A stretch of DNA of 28,772 nucleotides from Pseudomonadota bacterium. GTDB taxonomy: Bacteria; Pseudomonadota; Alphaproteobacteria; Rhizobiales; Rhizobiaceae. Position numbers and translations under genes: made by a program. Of this stretch, positions 1 through 6,171 are shown piece by piece. Location of the stretch: contig JAEYRU010000023.1 of assembly GCA_023435335.1 (NCBI GenBank), positions 1-28,772 of the forward strand. The letters are read 5' to 3'. The notes below the pieces were generated by a model. It made no database searches. It worked only from the letters and a program-made list of their open reading frames with translations, and was not told where the DNA came from. The stretch's first letter is position 1; every line of letters starts with the position of its first letter.

Positions 1-257
1 CCGTCCGGCCGCCTGGCCTCCGCCTTCGCCATCTCGGCGAAGGAGCCGTAGGAGCGGGAAGGATCGAGGCCGAGTTCGGCCGCCGACGCCTTCGCCCGCG
101 CCGGGTCGGACGACAGCGCGCCCGCCACCAGCGCGAACTCGCCGTCGATGCGCGCGGCGATGCGGTGCACCCCGCCGATGAAGGCGCCCTGCCCGCCGCC
201 CACCATGCCCAGCCTGATGGGGCCCGAGCCCGATTCGATCTTCCTGCCGGAAACCAT
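1..257 (-). CDS. Gfo/Idh/MocA-family oxidoreductase (N-terminal part only)
   Basis: Partial gene: only about 85 N-terminal residues are inside the window and the C-terminus lies beyond position 1. The ATG at 257-255 follows a good GGAGGAGC ribosome site. The visible part is the start of a Rossmann fold, with a glycine-rich loop (GMVGGGQGAF, about residues 17-26), a hydrophobic second strand (FALVAGALSS) and a helix with SDPARAKASAAELG. Family members are NAD(P)-dependent dehydrogenases acting on sugars, inositols or glycosides, and the cofactor loop fits that. It is the last gene of the sugar operon visible here, 170 bp after a TIM-barrel isomerase/epimerase gene, and that gap holds an inverted repeat. 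It is a separate gene from the oxidoreductase at 4210-5397. The exact substrate cannot be told from this fragment. Confidence 0.88.
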   Translation of the reverse strand, partial: MVSGRKIESGSGPIRLGMVGGGQGAFIGGVHRIAARIDGEFALVAGALSSDPARAKASAAELGLDPSRSYGSFAEMAKAEARRPD

Positions 258-292
258 TGTCTGCTCCTCCGTGGCGTGAGTGGAGAGGGCGC

Positions 293-419
293 GGGAAAAC
301 GGGAAACGGGAGAGTGAGGGAGTGGAGGAGCCCGGCGTCGACAGACGCTGCCCCCAGCCGCCACCCCGCCTGCCTATTCCCTTACTCCCCTACTCCCTCA
401 CTCCCAATGCCCGTTCCCC
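293..419. repeat. Imperfect purine/pyrimidine inverted repeat in the intercistronic gap
   Basis: The gap 258-427 holds two long imperfect inverted arms. The left arm (about 298-330) is purine-only apart from scattered C and T. The right arm (about 388-419) is its pyrimidine-rich complement. Read on one strand, both arms carry AACGGG, four unmatched bases, then GGGAG-TGAGGGAGT-GGAG with one 2-base insertion. A small hairpin (GCGTC, GACA loop, GACGC, about 334-347) sits between them. The leftward transcript could fold into a long stem here, between the TIM-barrel gene and the last oxidoreductase gene. It may be a dispersed intergenic element or an mRNA stability/attenuation element. No coding potential is seen. 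Confidence 0.6.
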
Positions 420-427
420 TGTCGCCC

Positions 428-1489
428 CTACCCTTCGATCCCCATCATCTTCCTGAGCGCCGCGCGGTCCGTCGTGCCGCCGGCGAAGTCGTCGAAAGCC
501 TTGCCCGTCACCTCGATGATATGGTGCTGAATGAACGGCGCGCCCTCGGCAGCACCCTGCTGCGAACTCTTGATCGCGCATTCCCATTCCAGCACCGCCC
601 ACGAATCGTAGCCGTACTGCGCGAGCTTCGAGAAGATGCCGCCGAAGTCGACCTGCCCGTCGCCCAGCGAGCGGAACCGCCCGGCCCGGTTCATCCAGCC
701 CTGATAGCCCGAATAGACCCCCTGCCGCCCGGTCGGGTTGAACTCCGCGTCCTTCACGTGGAAGGCGCAGATGCGCTCGTGGTAGATGTCGATGAAGGCG
801 AGATAGTCGAGCTGCTGCAGCACGAAGTGCGAGGGATCGTAGTTGATCGTGCAACGCCCGTGCCCGCCCAGCGCATCGAGGAACATCTCGAAGGTGGCGC
901 CGTCGAACACGTCCTCGCCCGGATGGAGCTCGTAGCCGAGGTCGACGCCGTTGTCCTCGTAGACGTCGAGGATCGGCTTCCAGCGCCGCGCCAGTTCCGC
1001 GAACGCCTCCTCGATCAGCCCGGCAGGCCGCTGCGGCCACGGATAGAGATAGGGGAAGGCCAGCGCGCCGGTGAAGCCGACCGACACCGAAAGCCCCATG
1101 TTGCGCGAGGCCTTCGCCGCCAGCTTCACCTGCTCCACCGCCCAGGCCTGCCTGGCCTTCGGGTTGCCGTGCACCTTCTGCGGCGCGAACCCGTCGAACT
1201 GGCTGTCATAGGCCGGATGCACCGCCACCAGCTGCCCCTGCAGGTGCGTCGAAAGCTCCGTCACCTCGACGCCGCCTTGCGCGCACACCCCCTTCACCTC
1301 GTCGCAATAGTCCTTCGACGAAGCCGCCTTCTCAAGGTCGAACAAACGCCCGTCCCAGGTCGGGATCTGGACACCCTTGTAGCCCAGATCCCCCGCCCAC
1401 TTCGAAATGCTCCCAAGCGAGTTGAACGGAGCATCATCCCCCGCAAACTGCGCAAGGAATATCCCCGGACCCTTGATCGACGATGTCAT
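428..1489 (-). CDS. Sugar phosphate isomerase/epimerase-type TIM-barrel protein (353 aa)
   Basis: The product belongs to the AP-endonuclease-2/xylose-isomerase-like TIM-barrel family (IolE/sugar phosphate isomerase/epimerase group). The expected metal-site residues are visible: E187 and H189 in YELHPGED, D218 and H221 in NYDPSHF, H244 and D247 in FHVKDAEF, plus a late Glu in VLEWEC. These usually bind a divalent metal for isomerisation, epimerisation or elimination on sugars. There is no signal peptide, so it should be cytoplasmic. The ATG at 1489 has a strong GAGGAG site, and the gene lies 12 bp after the GH43 gene, so they are co-transcribed. Its partner downstream is a Gfo/Idh/MocA oxidoreductase, repeating the pairing at 4210-6155. 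The substrate is not known from sequence; a keto-sugar or keto-glycoside intermediate is plausible. Confidence 0.9.
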   Translation of the reverse strand: MTSSIKGPGIFLAQFAGDDAPFNSLGSISKWAGDLGYKGVQIPTWDGRLFDLEKAASSKDYCDEVKGVCAQGGVEVTELSTHLQGQLVAVHPAYDSQFDGFAPQKVHGNPKARQAWAVEQVKLAAKASRNMGLSVSVGFTGALAFPYLYPWPQRPAGLIEEAFAELARRWKPILDVYEDNGVDLGYELHPGEDVFDGATFEMFLDALGGHGRCTINYDPSHFVLQQLDYLAFIDIYHERICAFHVKDAEFNPTGRQGVYSGYQGWMNRAGRFRSLGDGQVDFGGIFSKLAQYGYDSWAVLEWECAIKSSQQGAAEGAPFIQHHIIEVTGKAFDDFAGGTTDRAALRKMMGIEG

Positions 1490-1501
1490 GGAAGGCTCCT
1501 C

Positions 1502-3139
1502 TCAGTCGCGCCGCTGGTACTCGAAATAGTCGAAGTCGGCGGGCATGCCGCCGCCGCTCGTGTCGAACGCGGCCATGCCGATGAACGCACCGGTGAACGA
1601 GCCGTGCTCGCCGCGGCCTGCCTCGTCCGAGATCAGGCTGGCGTCGAGCACCGGCCCCAGCGGTGTCCAGTCGTCTTGCGTGCGCCAATGGAACTGGAGG
1701 TCCCAGCCGTTGACGTCGGCCGCGAGTTGCACCGGCCCGTCTCCGGGCAGGGGCACCGGCTGCTCCGGCATGAAAGTGAGCTTTCCGTTCTGCCAGTCGC
1801 CGAGACAGGACATGATGCGCAGCACGCGCCCGAGCCGCGGATCGTGCGTTACCGCGGCGAAATGGAACTTGTGGCGGTTGTAGTAGTGCGTCAGTCCCGC
1901 CGCCTGCTGGAAGCTCTCGGGCCTGAACAGCAGCCCGGTCTCAGCACGGAACGAGAAGTCCTCCTGCCTGCGCGCCACCAGCGCCTGCTCGAACCAGCTG
2001 CCGATCGACTCGCGCCCGAAGAGCCGCAGCCGGCCCGGCGCCGCGGTGAGCGAAAAGATGCGGTCCGGCGCCGGCGTGCGCAGCCACTGGAAATCGATGG
2101 GCAGCGTGTCGCGGTCGAATTCATGGCGCACGACCTGCGGCCTCGGCTTGAAGGCGGCGTCGGTGGGCGAGGGCACCTCCAGCGCCGGGACCGGTCCGCC
2201 ATGCGCAAGCCGCGGCCAGCCGTCCTCCCCCCACTCGACCTTCTGGATCGCGGTCTCGCGCCCGAGCGGCGAGCGCTTCGGCTGGTTGCCGCCGCCCTTC
2301 AGCGGTCGGCCGGTCAGGTGCGTGTGGTAGAATTGCCCGTCCGGCGTCTCGACCATCTGGCCGTGACCCGCGCGCTGCAGCGGCGCGTCCGGAGCGTCCT
2401 TCGAGGTGATGAGGTGCAGCTCCGGATGGTTCTCGTAGGGCCCGTCGACATTGCGCGAGCGCGCATAGGTGACGACGTGGTCGTAGCCCGTACCGCCTTC
2501 GGCGGTGGTCAGGTAGTACCAGCCGCCGCGCTTGAACAGATGAGGCCCTTCGACCAGTCCCTGCGCGGTGCCGAGATAGATATTCTTCACCGGCCCCACC
2601 AGCTTCTCCGCCACCGGGTCGTATTCGTGCAGCAGGATGCCGGCGAAGGAAGGATGCTTGGGACTTCCGCCGACGCCGTCGGAGACGTGGTTCCAGACCA
2701 TGTTGACGAACCACTTGCGTCCATCGTCATCGTGGAACAGCGATGGGTCGAAGCCGCTGGAATTGACATAGACCGGGTCCGACCACGGCCCCTCGATCGC
2801 GGGCGCCGTGACGATGTAATTGTGCGCGTCCTTGAAGTTTCCTTCCAGCCGCTTCACGTCCGTGTAGACCAGCCAGAAAAGCCCGTCGGAATATGACAGG
2901 CAGGGGGCCCAGATGCCGCCGGAGTCCGGATTGCCGCGCATGTCGAGCTGTGCGGCGCGCTCCAGCGGGCGCTTCACGAGCGTCCAGTTCACCAGGTCGG
3001 TGGAGTGGTGGATCTGGACGCCGGGATACCACTCGAAGGTGGAGGTGGCGATGTAGTAGTCGTCGCCCACCCGGCAGATCGAGGGATCGGGATTGAAGCC
3101 CGGCAGGATGGGATTGCGGATCATCGACGTCATCGTCAT
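1502..3139 (-). CDS. Glycoside hydrolase family 43 enzyme, beta-xylosidase-like (545 aa)
   Basis: The N-terminus opens with NPILPGFNPDPSICRVGDDY, typical of GH43 beta-xylosidases/alpha-L-arabinofuranosidases with a five-bladed propeller. The likely catalytic triad is visible: base D18 in NPDPS, pKa-modulating D131 in GFDPSLF, and acid E198 in VEGPH. After about residue 330 comes a beta-sandwich-like C-terminal domain, as in the roughly 540-residue XynB type, so the gene looks full length. No signal peptide is present, so it probably cleaves imported xylo- or arabino-oligosaccharides in the cytoplasm. The AAGGA ribosome site is nearly adjacent to the ATG at 3139 but 7 nt from the in-frame ATG at 3133, so the true start is probably 3133 (MTSMIRN). 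It lies 10 bp after the aldo/keto reductase gene. Xylosidase versus arabinosidase cannot be separated here. Confidence 0.92.
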   Translation of the reverse strand: MTMTSMIRNPILPGFNPDPSICRVGDDYYIATSTFEWYPGVQIHHSTDLVNWTLVKRPLERAAQLDMRGNPDSGGIWAPCLSYSDGLFWLVYTDVKRLEGNFKDAHNYIVTAPAIEGPWSDPVYVNSSGFDPSLFHDDDGRKWFVNMVWNHVSDGVGGSPKHPSFAGILLHEYDPVAEKLVGPVKNIYLGTAQGLVEGPHLFKRGGWYYLTTAEGGTGYDHVVTYARSRNVDGPYENHPELHLITSKDAPDAPLQRAGHGQMVETPDGQFYHTHLTGRPLKGGGNQPKRSPLGRETAIQKVEWGEDGWPRLAHGGPVPALEVPSPTDAAFKPRPQVVRHEFDRDTLPIDFQWLRTPAPDRIFSLTAAPGRLRLFGRESIGSWFEQALVARRQEDFSFRAETGLLFRPESFQQAAGLTHYYNRHKFHFAAVTHDPRLGRVLRIMSCLGDWQNGKLTFMPEQPVPLPGDGPVQLAADVNGWDLQFHWRTQDDWTPLGPVLDASLISDEAGRGEHGSFTGAFIGMAAFDTSGGGMPADFDYFEYQRRD

Positions 3140-3149
3140 TTCCTTGCCG

Positions 3150-4196
3150 TCACTTTCTTTGGGGTCCCTTGCGCTCGGCCGAGGCCGCCCACAGGTTGAT
3201 GTCGGCCTCGCGGGCGTGGACGTCGATCTCGGCCAGTTCCTCGGCCGTGAAGTCGAGGTTCTTCAGTGCCCCGACGCTGTCGGCCACCTGCTCCGGGCGG
3301 CTGGCGCCGACCAGCGCGGAAGTCACCCGGCCGCCGCGCAGTACCCAGGCGATTGCCATCTGAGCCAGCGTCTGGCCGCGCCGCGCCGCGATCTCGTTCA
3401 GCTTGCGGATGTTCTCGAGGTTCTTCTCATCGAGGAATTCGGTCCTCAGCGACTTGCCCTGCGTGGCCCGGCTGCCGGCCGGGATGCCCTTCAGGTATTT
3501 GTCGGTCAGCATGCCCTGCGCCAGCGGCGAGAACACGATCGAGCCGATCCCAAGCCCGTCCAGCGCGTCGAGCAGCCCGTCATCCTCCACCCAGCGATTG
3601 ATCATCGAGTAGCTGGGCTGGTGGATGAGGCACGGCGTGCCCAACTCCCGCAGGATGGTGGCCGCTTCGCGCGTGCGTTGCGAATTGTAGGACGAGATGC
3701 CGGCATAGAGCGCCTTGCCCGACCGCACCGCGTGGTCGAGCGCCATCATGGTCTCCTCCAACGGCGTGTCGGGGTCGAACCGGTGAGAATAGAATATGTC
3801 GACATAGTCGAGCCCAAGACGCTTCAGGCTCTGGTCGAGGGAGGAAAGCAGGTATTTGCGGCTGCCCCACTCGCCGTAGGGCCCTGGCCACATGCCGTAG
3901 CCGGCCTTGGTGGAAATCACCAGCTCGTCGCGATAGCCGGCAAGATCCGTGCGCAATATCTCGCCGAAGGCGGCCTCCGCCGAGCCCGGCGGAGGGCCGT
4001 AATTGTTGGCCAGGTCGAAGTGCGTGACGCCAAGGTCGACGGCCTTGCGGCAGATGGCGCGCTTTGTCTCGTGCGGCGTGTCGCCGCCGAAATTGTGCCA
4101 CAGGCCGAGCGAGATGGCCGGCAGCTGCAGGCCGGAGCGCCCGCAGCGGCGGTAGGCCATGTTTTCGTAGCGATCGTCTGCCGGCTGCCAGGCCAT
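3150..4196 (-). CDS. Aldo/keto reductase, YghZ/Gpr-like (348 aa)
   Basis: NADPH-dependent aldo/keto reductase of the (beta/alpha)8 type. The catalytic tetrad is visible: D61 (FDLANNYG), Y66, K97 (STKAGYG) and H138 (FYSHRFD). The C-terminal region has the cofactor-binding segment (ALVGASRPEQV). Length and motifs such as SRKYLLSSLDQSLKRL and SPLAQGMLTDKYL match the E. coli YghZ (L-glyceraldehyde 3-phosphate reductase) and Kv-beta-like branch. No export signal is seen. A GAAAGGAG ribosome site precedes the ATG at 4196, and the gene lies 13 bp after the Gfo/Idh gene. In this operon it may reduce a sugar aldehyde or a keto-sugar made by the neighbouring oxidoreductases. That role is inferred from context only. 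Confidence 0.93.
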   Translation of the reverse strand: MAWQPADDRYENMAYRRCGRSGLQLPAISLGLWHNFGGDTPHETKRAICRKAVDLGVTHFDLANNYGPPPGSAEAAFGEILRTDLAGYRDELVISTKAGYGMWPGPYGEWGSRKYLLSSLDQSLKRLGLDYVDIFYSHRFDPDTPLEETMMALDHAVRSGKALYAGISSYNSQRTREAATILRELGTPCLIHQPSYSMINRWVEDDGLLDALDGLGIGSIVFSPLAQGMLTDKYLKGIPAGSRATQGKSLRTEFLDEKNLENIRKLNEIAARRGQTLAQMAIAWVLRGGRVTSALVGASRPEQVADSVGALKNLDFTAEELAEIDVHAREADINLWAASAERKGPQRK

Positions 4197-4209
4197 CCCG
4201 GTCTCCTTT

Positions 4210-5397
4210 CTATGCCGCCTTGCGACGGGGTCTCGCCGCGGCGGGCGCGTCGGGTTTCGCCGGCTTCGCCATCAGCGCCTTCGCCTCGGCGATGCCCAGC
4301 GCCGCCGGACGCTCGCAGGTGGTGCGCATCTCCACAACCTTGCCGGTCTCGCCCGCCCGCAGGATCCCGGTCATCACGTCGATTGCGTGCAGGGCCAGCT
4401 CCATCGAGCAGCGGTGCGGCCGCCCTTCCTGGATGGCGATCGCCATGTCGGCCAGGCCGGAGGTGCGGTAGTTGGCCATGGGTCCCTGCGCATGCTGCTG
4501 ATTGGGCACCAGGAAGGGATGGTTCCATTTGGGCGACTTCTTCACCGGGTCGGCCTTCTTCGTGTAGCGCACCTCGCCACCGAAGAAGTTCGGGTCCGGC
4601 ACGAAGAGCGAGCCTTCCTGGCCGTAGAGTTCGATCGGCGCGTGGCCGTGCTTCCAGACGTCCCAGCTGGCGTTCAGCGTCACCAGCGCCCCGCTCTCGA
4701 ATTCGAGAATGGCGTGGATGGTAGTGGGCGTGTTCACCGAGATCTTCTGGCCGTAGCGCGGCTGCGAGGTGATGAGCCGCTCCTTCATCGGGATCGAGGC
4801 GAAGGACGTGACACGCTTCACCGGGCCGATGAGCTGGATGAGGTCGGTGACGTAGTAGGGTCCGATGTCGAGCACCGGGCCGGCGCCGGGCTGGAAGAAA
4901 AAGTCCGGGTTCGGGTGCCAGTGCTCCAGACCGCGGCTCATCACATAGGCCGTGCCGCTGGTGATGCGCCCGACTGCGCCCGAATCGACGATCGCCCGGG
5001 CCAGCTGATGCGCGCCGCCGAGGAAGGTGTCCGGCGCGGAGCCGATGCGCAGGCCCTTCTTTTCGGCCCGCTTCTTCAGGTCGAGGCCGTCTTTCACCGA
5101 CAGGACGAAGGGTTTCTCGGAATAGACGTGCTTGCCGCCCTCGATAGCCGCCTTCGAGACTTCGTAATGCGCCGACGGGATCGTCAGGTTTACGATGATG
5201 TCGATATCGTCGGCCTCGAGCAGGTTTTTCACCGTATCGGCGCGGATGCCGAATTCCTTCGCCCGCGCCTGCGCCGCCGTCATGTCGAGATCGGCGCCCG
5301 CCACGACTTCCATGCCCTTGAAAAGCTTCGACAGGCGGAAATAGGCCGCCGAAATGTTACCGCATCCGACGACGCCGACGCGCAGTTTCCTTGCCAT
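4210..5397 (-). CDS. Gfo/Idh/MocA-family oxidoreductase (395 aa)
   Basis: The product has an N-terminal NAD(P)-binding Rossmann fold (GVVGCGNIS, residues 8-16; acidic D36/D38 after strand 2 hints at NAD preference), the family EKP motif at 94-96, and the C-terminal alpha/beta domain with DIGPYYVTDL near 177-186. The ATG at 5397 follows an AGGAG site. A longer reading frame extends upstream, but it overlaps the preceding gene and has no family similarity. The tail (about 375-395) is a low-complexity Ala/Pro/Lys/Arg stretch that is not part of the usual fold. The gene starts 11 bp after the short TIM-barrel gene, so the two products probably act in sequence on one sugar. The substrate is unknown; a sugar or glycoside dehydrogenase is likely. 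Confidence 0.93.
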   Translation of the reverse strand: MARKLRVGVVGCGNISAAYFRLSKLFKGMEVVAGADLDMTAAQARAKEFGIRADTVKNLLEADDIDIIVNLTIPSAHYEVSKAAIEGGKHVYSEKPFVLSVKDGLDLKKRAEKKGLRIGSAPDTFLGGAHQLARAIVDSGAVGRITSGTAYVMSRGLEHWHPNPDFFFQPGAGPVLDIGPYYVTDLIQLIGPVKRVTSFASIPMKERLITSQPRYGQKISVNTPTTIHAILEFESGALVTLNASWDVWKHGHAPIELYGQEGSLFVPDPNFFGGEVRYTKKADPVKKSPKWNHPFLVPNQQHAQGPMANYRTSGLADMAIAIQEGRPHRCSMELALHAIDVMTGILRAGETGKVVEMRTTCERPAALGIAEAKALMAKPAKPDAPAAARPRRKAA

Positions 5398-5408
5398 GCT
5401 GTTTGCTC

Positions 5409-6155
5409 CTAGAGGTTCCTGGCCGCTTCGATCGAGCGCCGCGCGAAGCGGGCGTCGTCGTTCGGCTTGTCGTGTTCCATGACGAATATCTTGGCCGGCG
5501 ACTGCTTGAGCTCGGCCCAGATGGCTTTCCACGGGACGGTGCCGTGGCCGACATCCTCCCAGCCATCCTCGTCAAGCTTTTCGCCGGGTTTGGCGATGTC
5601 CTTGATGTGAACCGCGGTGATGCGGTCGCGATAGCGCCTGATCCATTCGATCGGATCGGCGCCGCCGCGGACCACCCAGGCGATATCGGCCTCCCAGCTG
5701 AGGTCCGGGGCGGCTTCGAACATCAGCGCCTGCGGCACCGAGCCGTCCGGTAGCGCCTTGAACTCGAAATCGTGATTGTGCCAGCCGAAGATGAAGCCGG
5801 CGTCGGTAATGGCCTTACCGATGCGGGCGAGACGGGCGCCGAATGCGCGCCATCCGGCGGCATCCGATGGCCGCTGGTCCGCCGCGATATGCGGGCAATA
5901 GACAGCCTTCATCCCGAGCGTATTCGCGATGTCGAGCGCCTTGGCCGTGTCCTTCTCGAGCAGGTCGAGGCCGATATGGCCCGACGTCATCTTCAGGCCG
6001 TGGCGGTCGAGCGCCTCCCTGAGCCCCTTGGGATCGGAGTAGACGCCGCCGAACCCCTCGACCTCGGCATAACCGCAGGCCTTCAGCATCTTCAGCGTGT
6101 CCTCCAGCGGCGGGAAGTTGCGGGAGGAATAAAGCTGGTAGGAAAAATCGGTCAT
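5409..6155 (-). CDS. Sugar phosphate isomerase/epimerase-type TIM-barrel protein, short form (248 aa)
   Basis: A compact xylose-isomerase-like TIM barrel, more than 100 residues shorter than the relative at 428-1489. Likely metal and substrate residues are H126/H128 (GWHNHDFEF), D157 (WEADIAWV), H183/D186 (AVHIKDIA) and E227 (VMEHD). The ATG at 6155 follows GAGGAG at good spacing. Upstream in-frame sequence overlaps the GH2 gene and does not look like part of the protein. No signal peptide is seen. It lies 16 bp after the GH2 gene and 11 bp before the Gfo/Idh gene. Members of this family include inosose dehydratase-like, hydroxypyruvate isomerase-like and keto-glycoside-processing enzymes. 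The specific reaction here is not determined. Confidence 0.91.
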   Translation of the reverse strand: MTDFSYQLYSSRNFPPLEDTLKMLKACGYAEVEGFGGVYSDPKGLREALDRHGLKMTSGHIGLDLLEKDTAKALDIANTLGMKAVYCPHIAADQRPSDAAGWRAFGARLARIGKAITDAGFIFGWHNHDFEFKALPDGSVPQALMFEAAPDLSWEADIAWVVRGGADPIEWIRRYRDRITAVHIKDIAKPGEKLDEDGWEDVGHGTVPWKAIWAELKQSPAKIFVMEHDKPNDDARFARRSIEAARNL

Positions 6156-6171
6156 GTCTGCTCCTCGTGGA

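Noticed and set aside
257..2896. Very long open frame on the plus strand (879 codons)
   Set aside because: It lies antisense to the TIM-barrel and GH43 genes, is Arg/His/Leu/Val-rich without any recognisable motif, and arises from GC-rich third-position bias.
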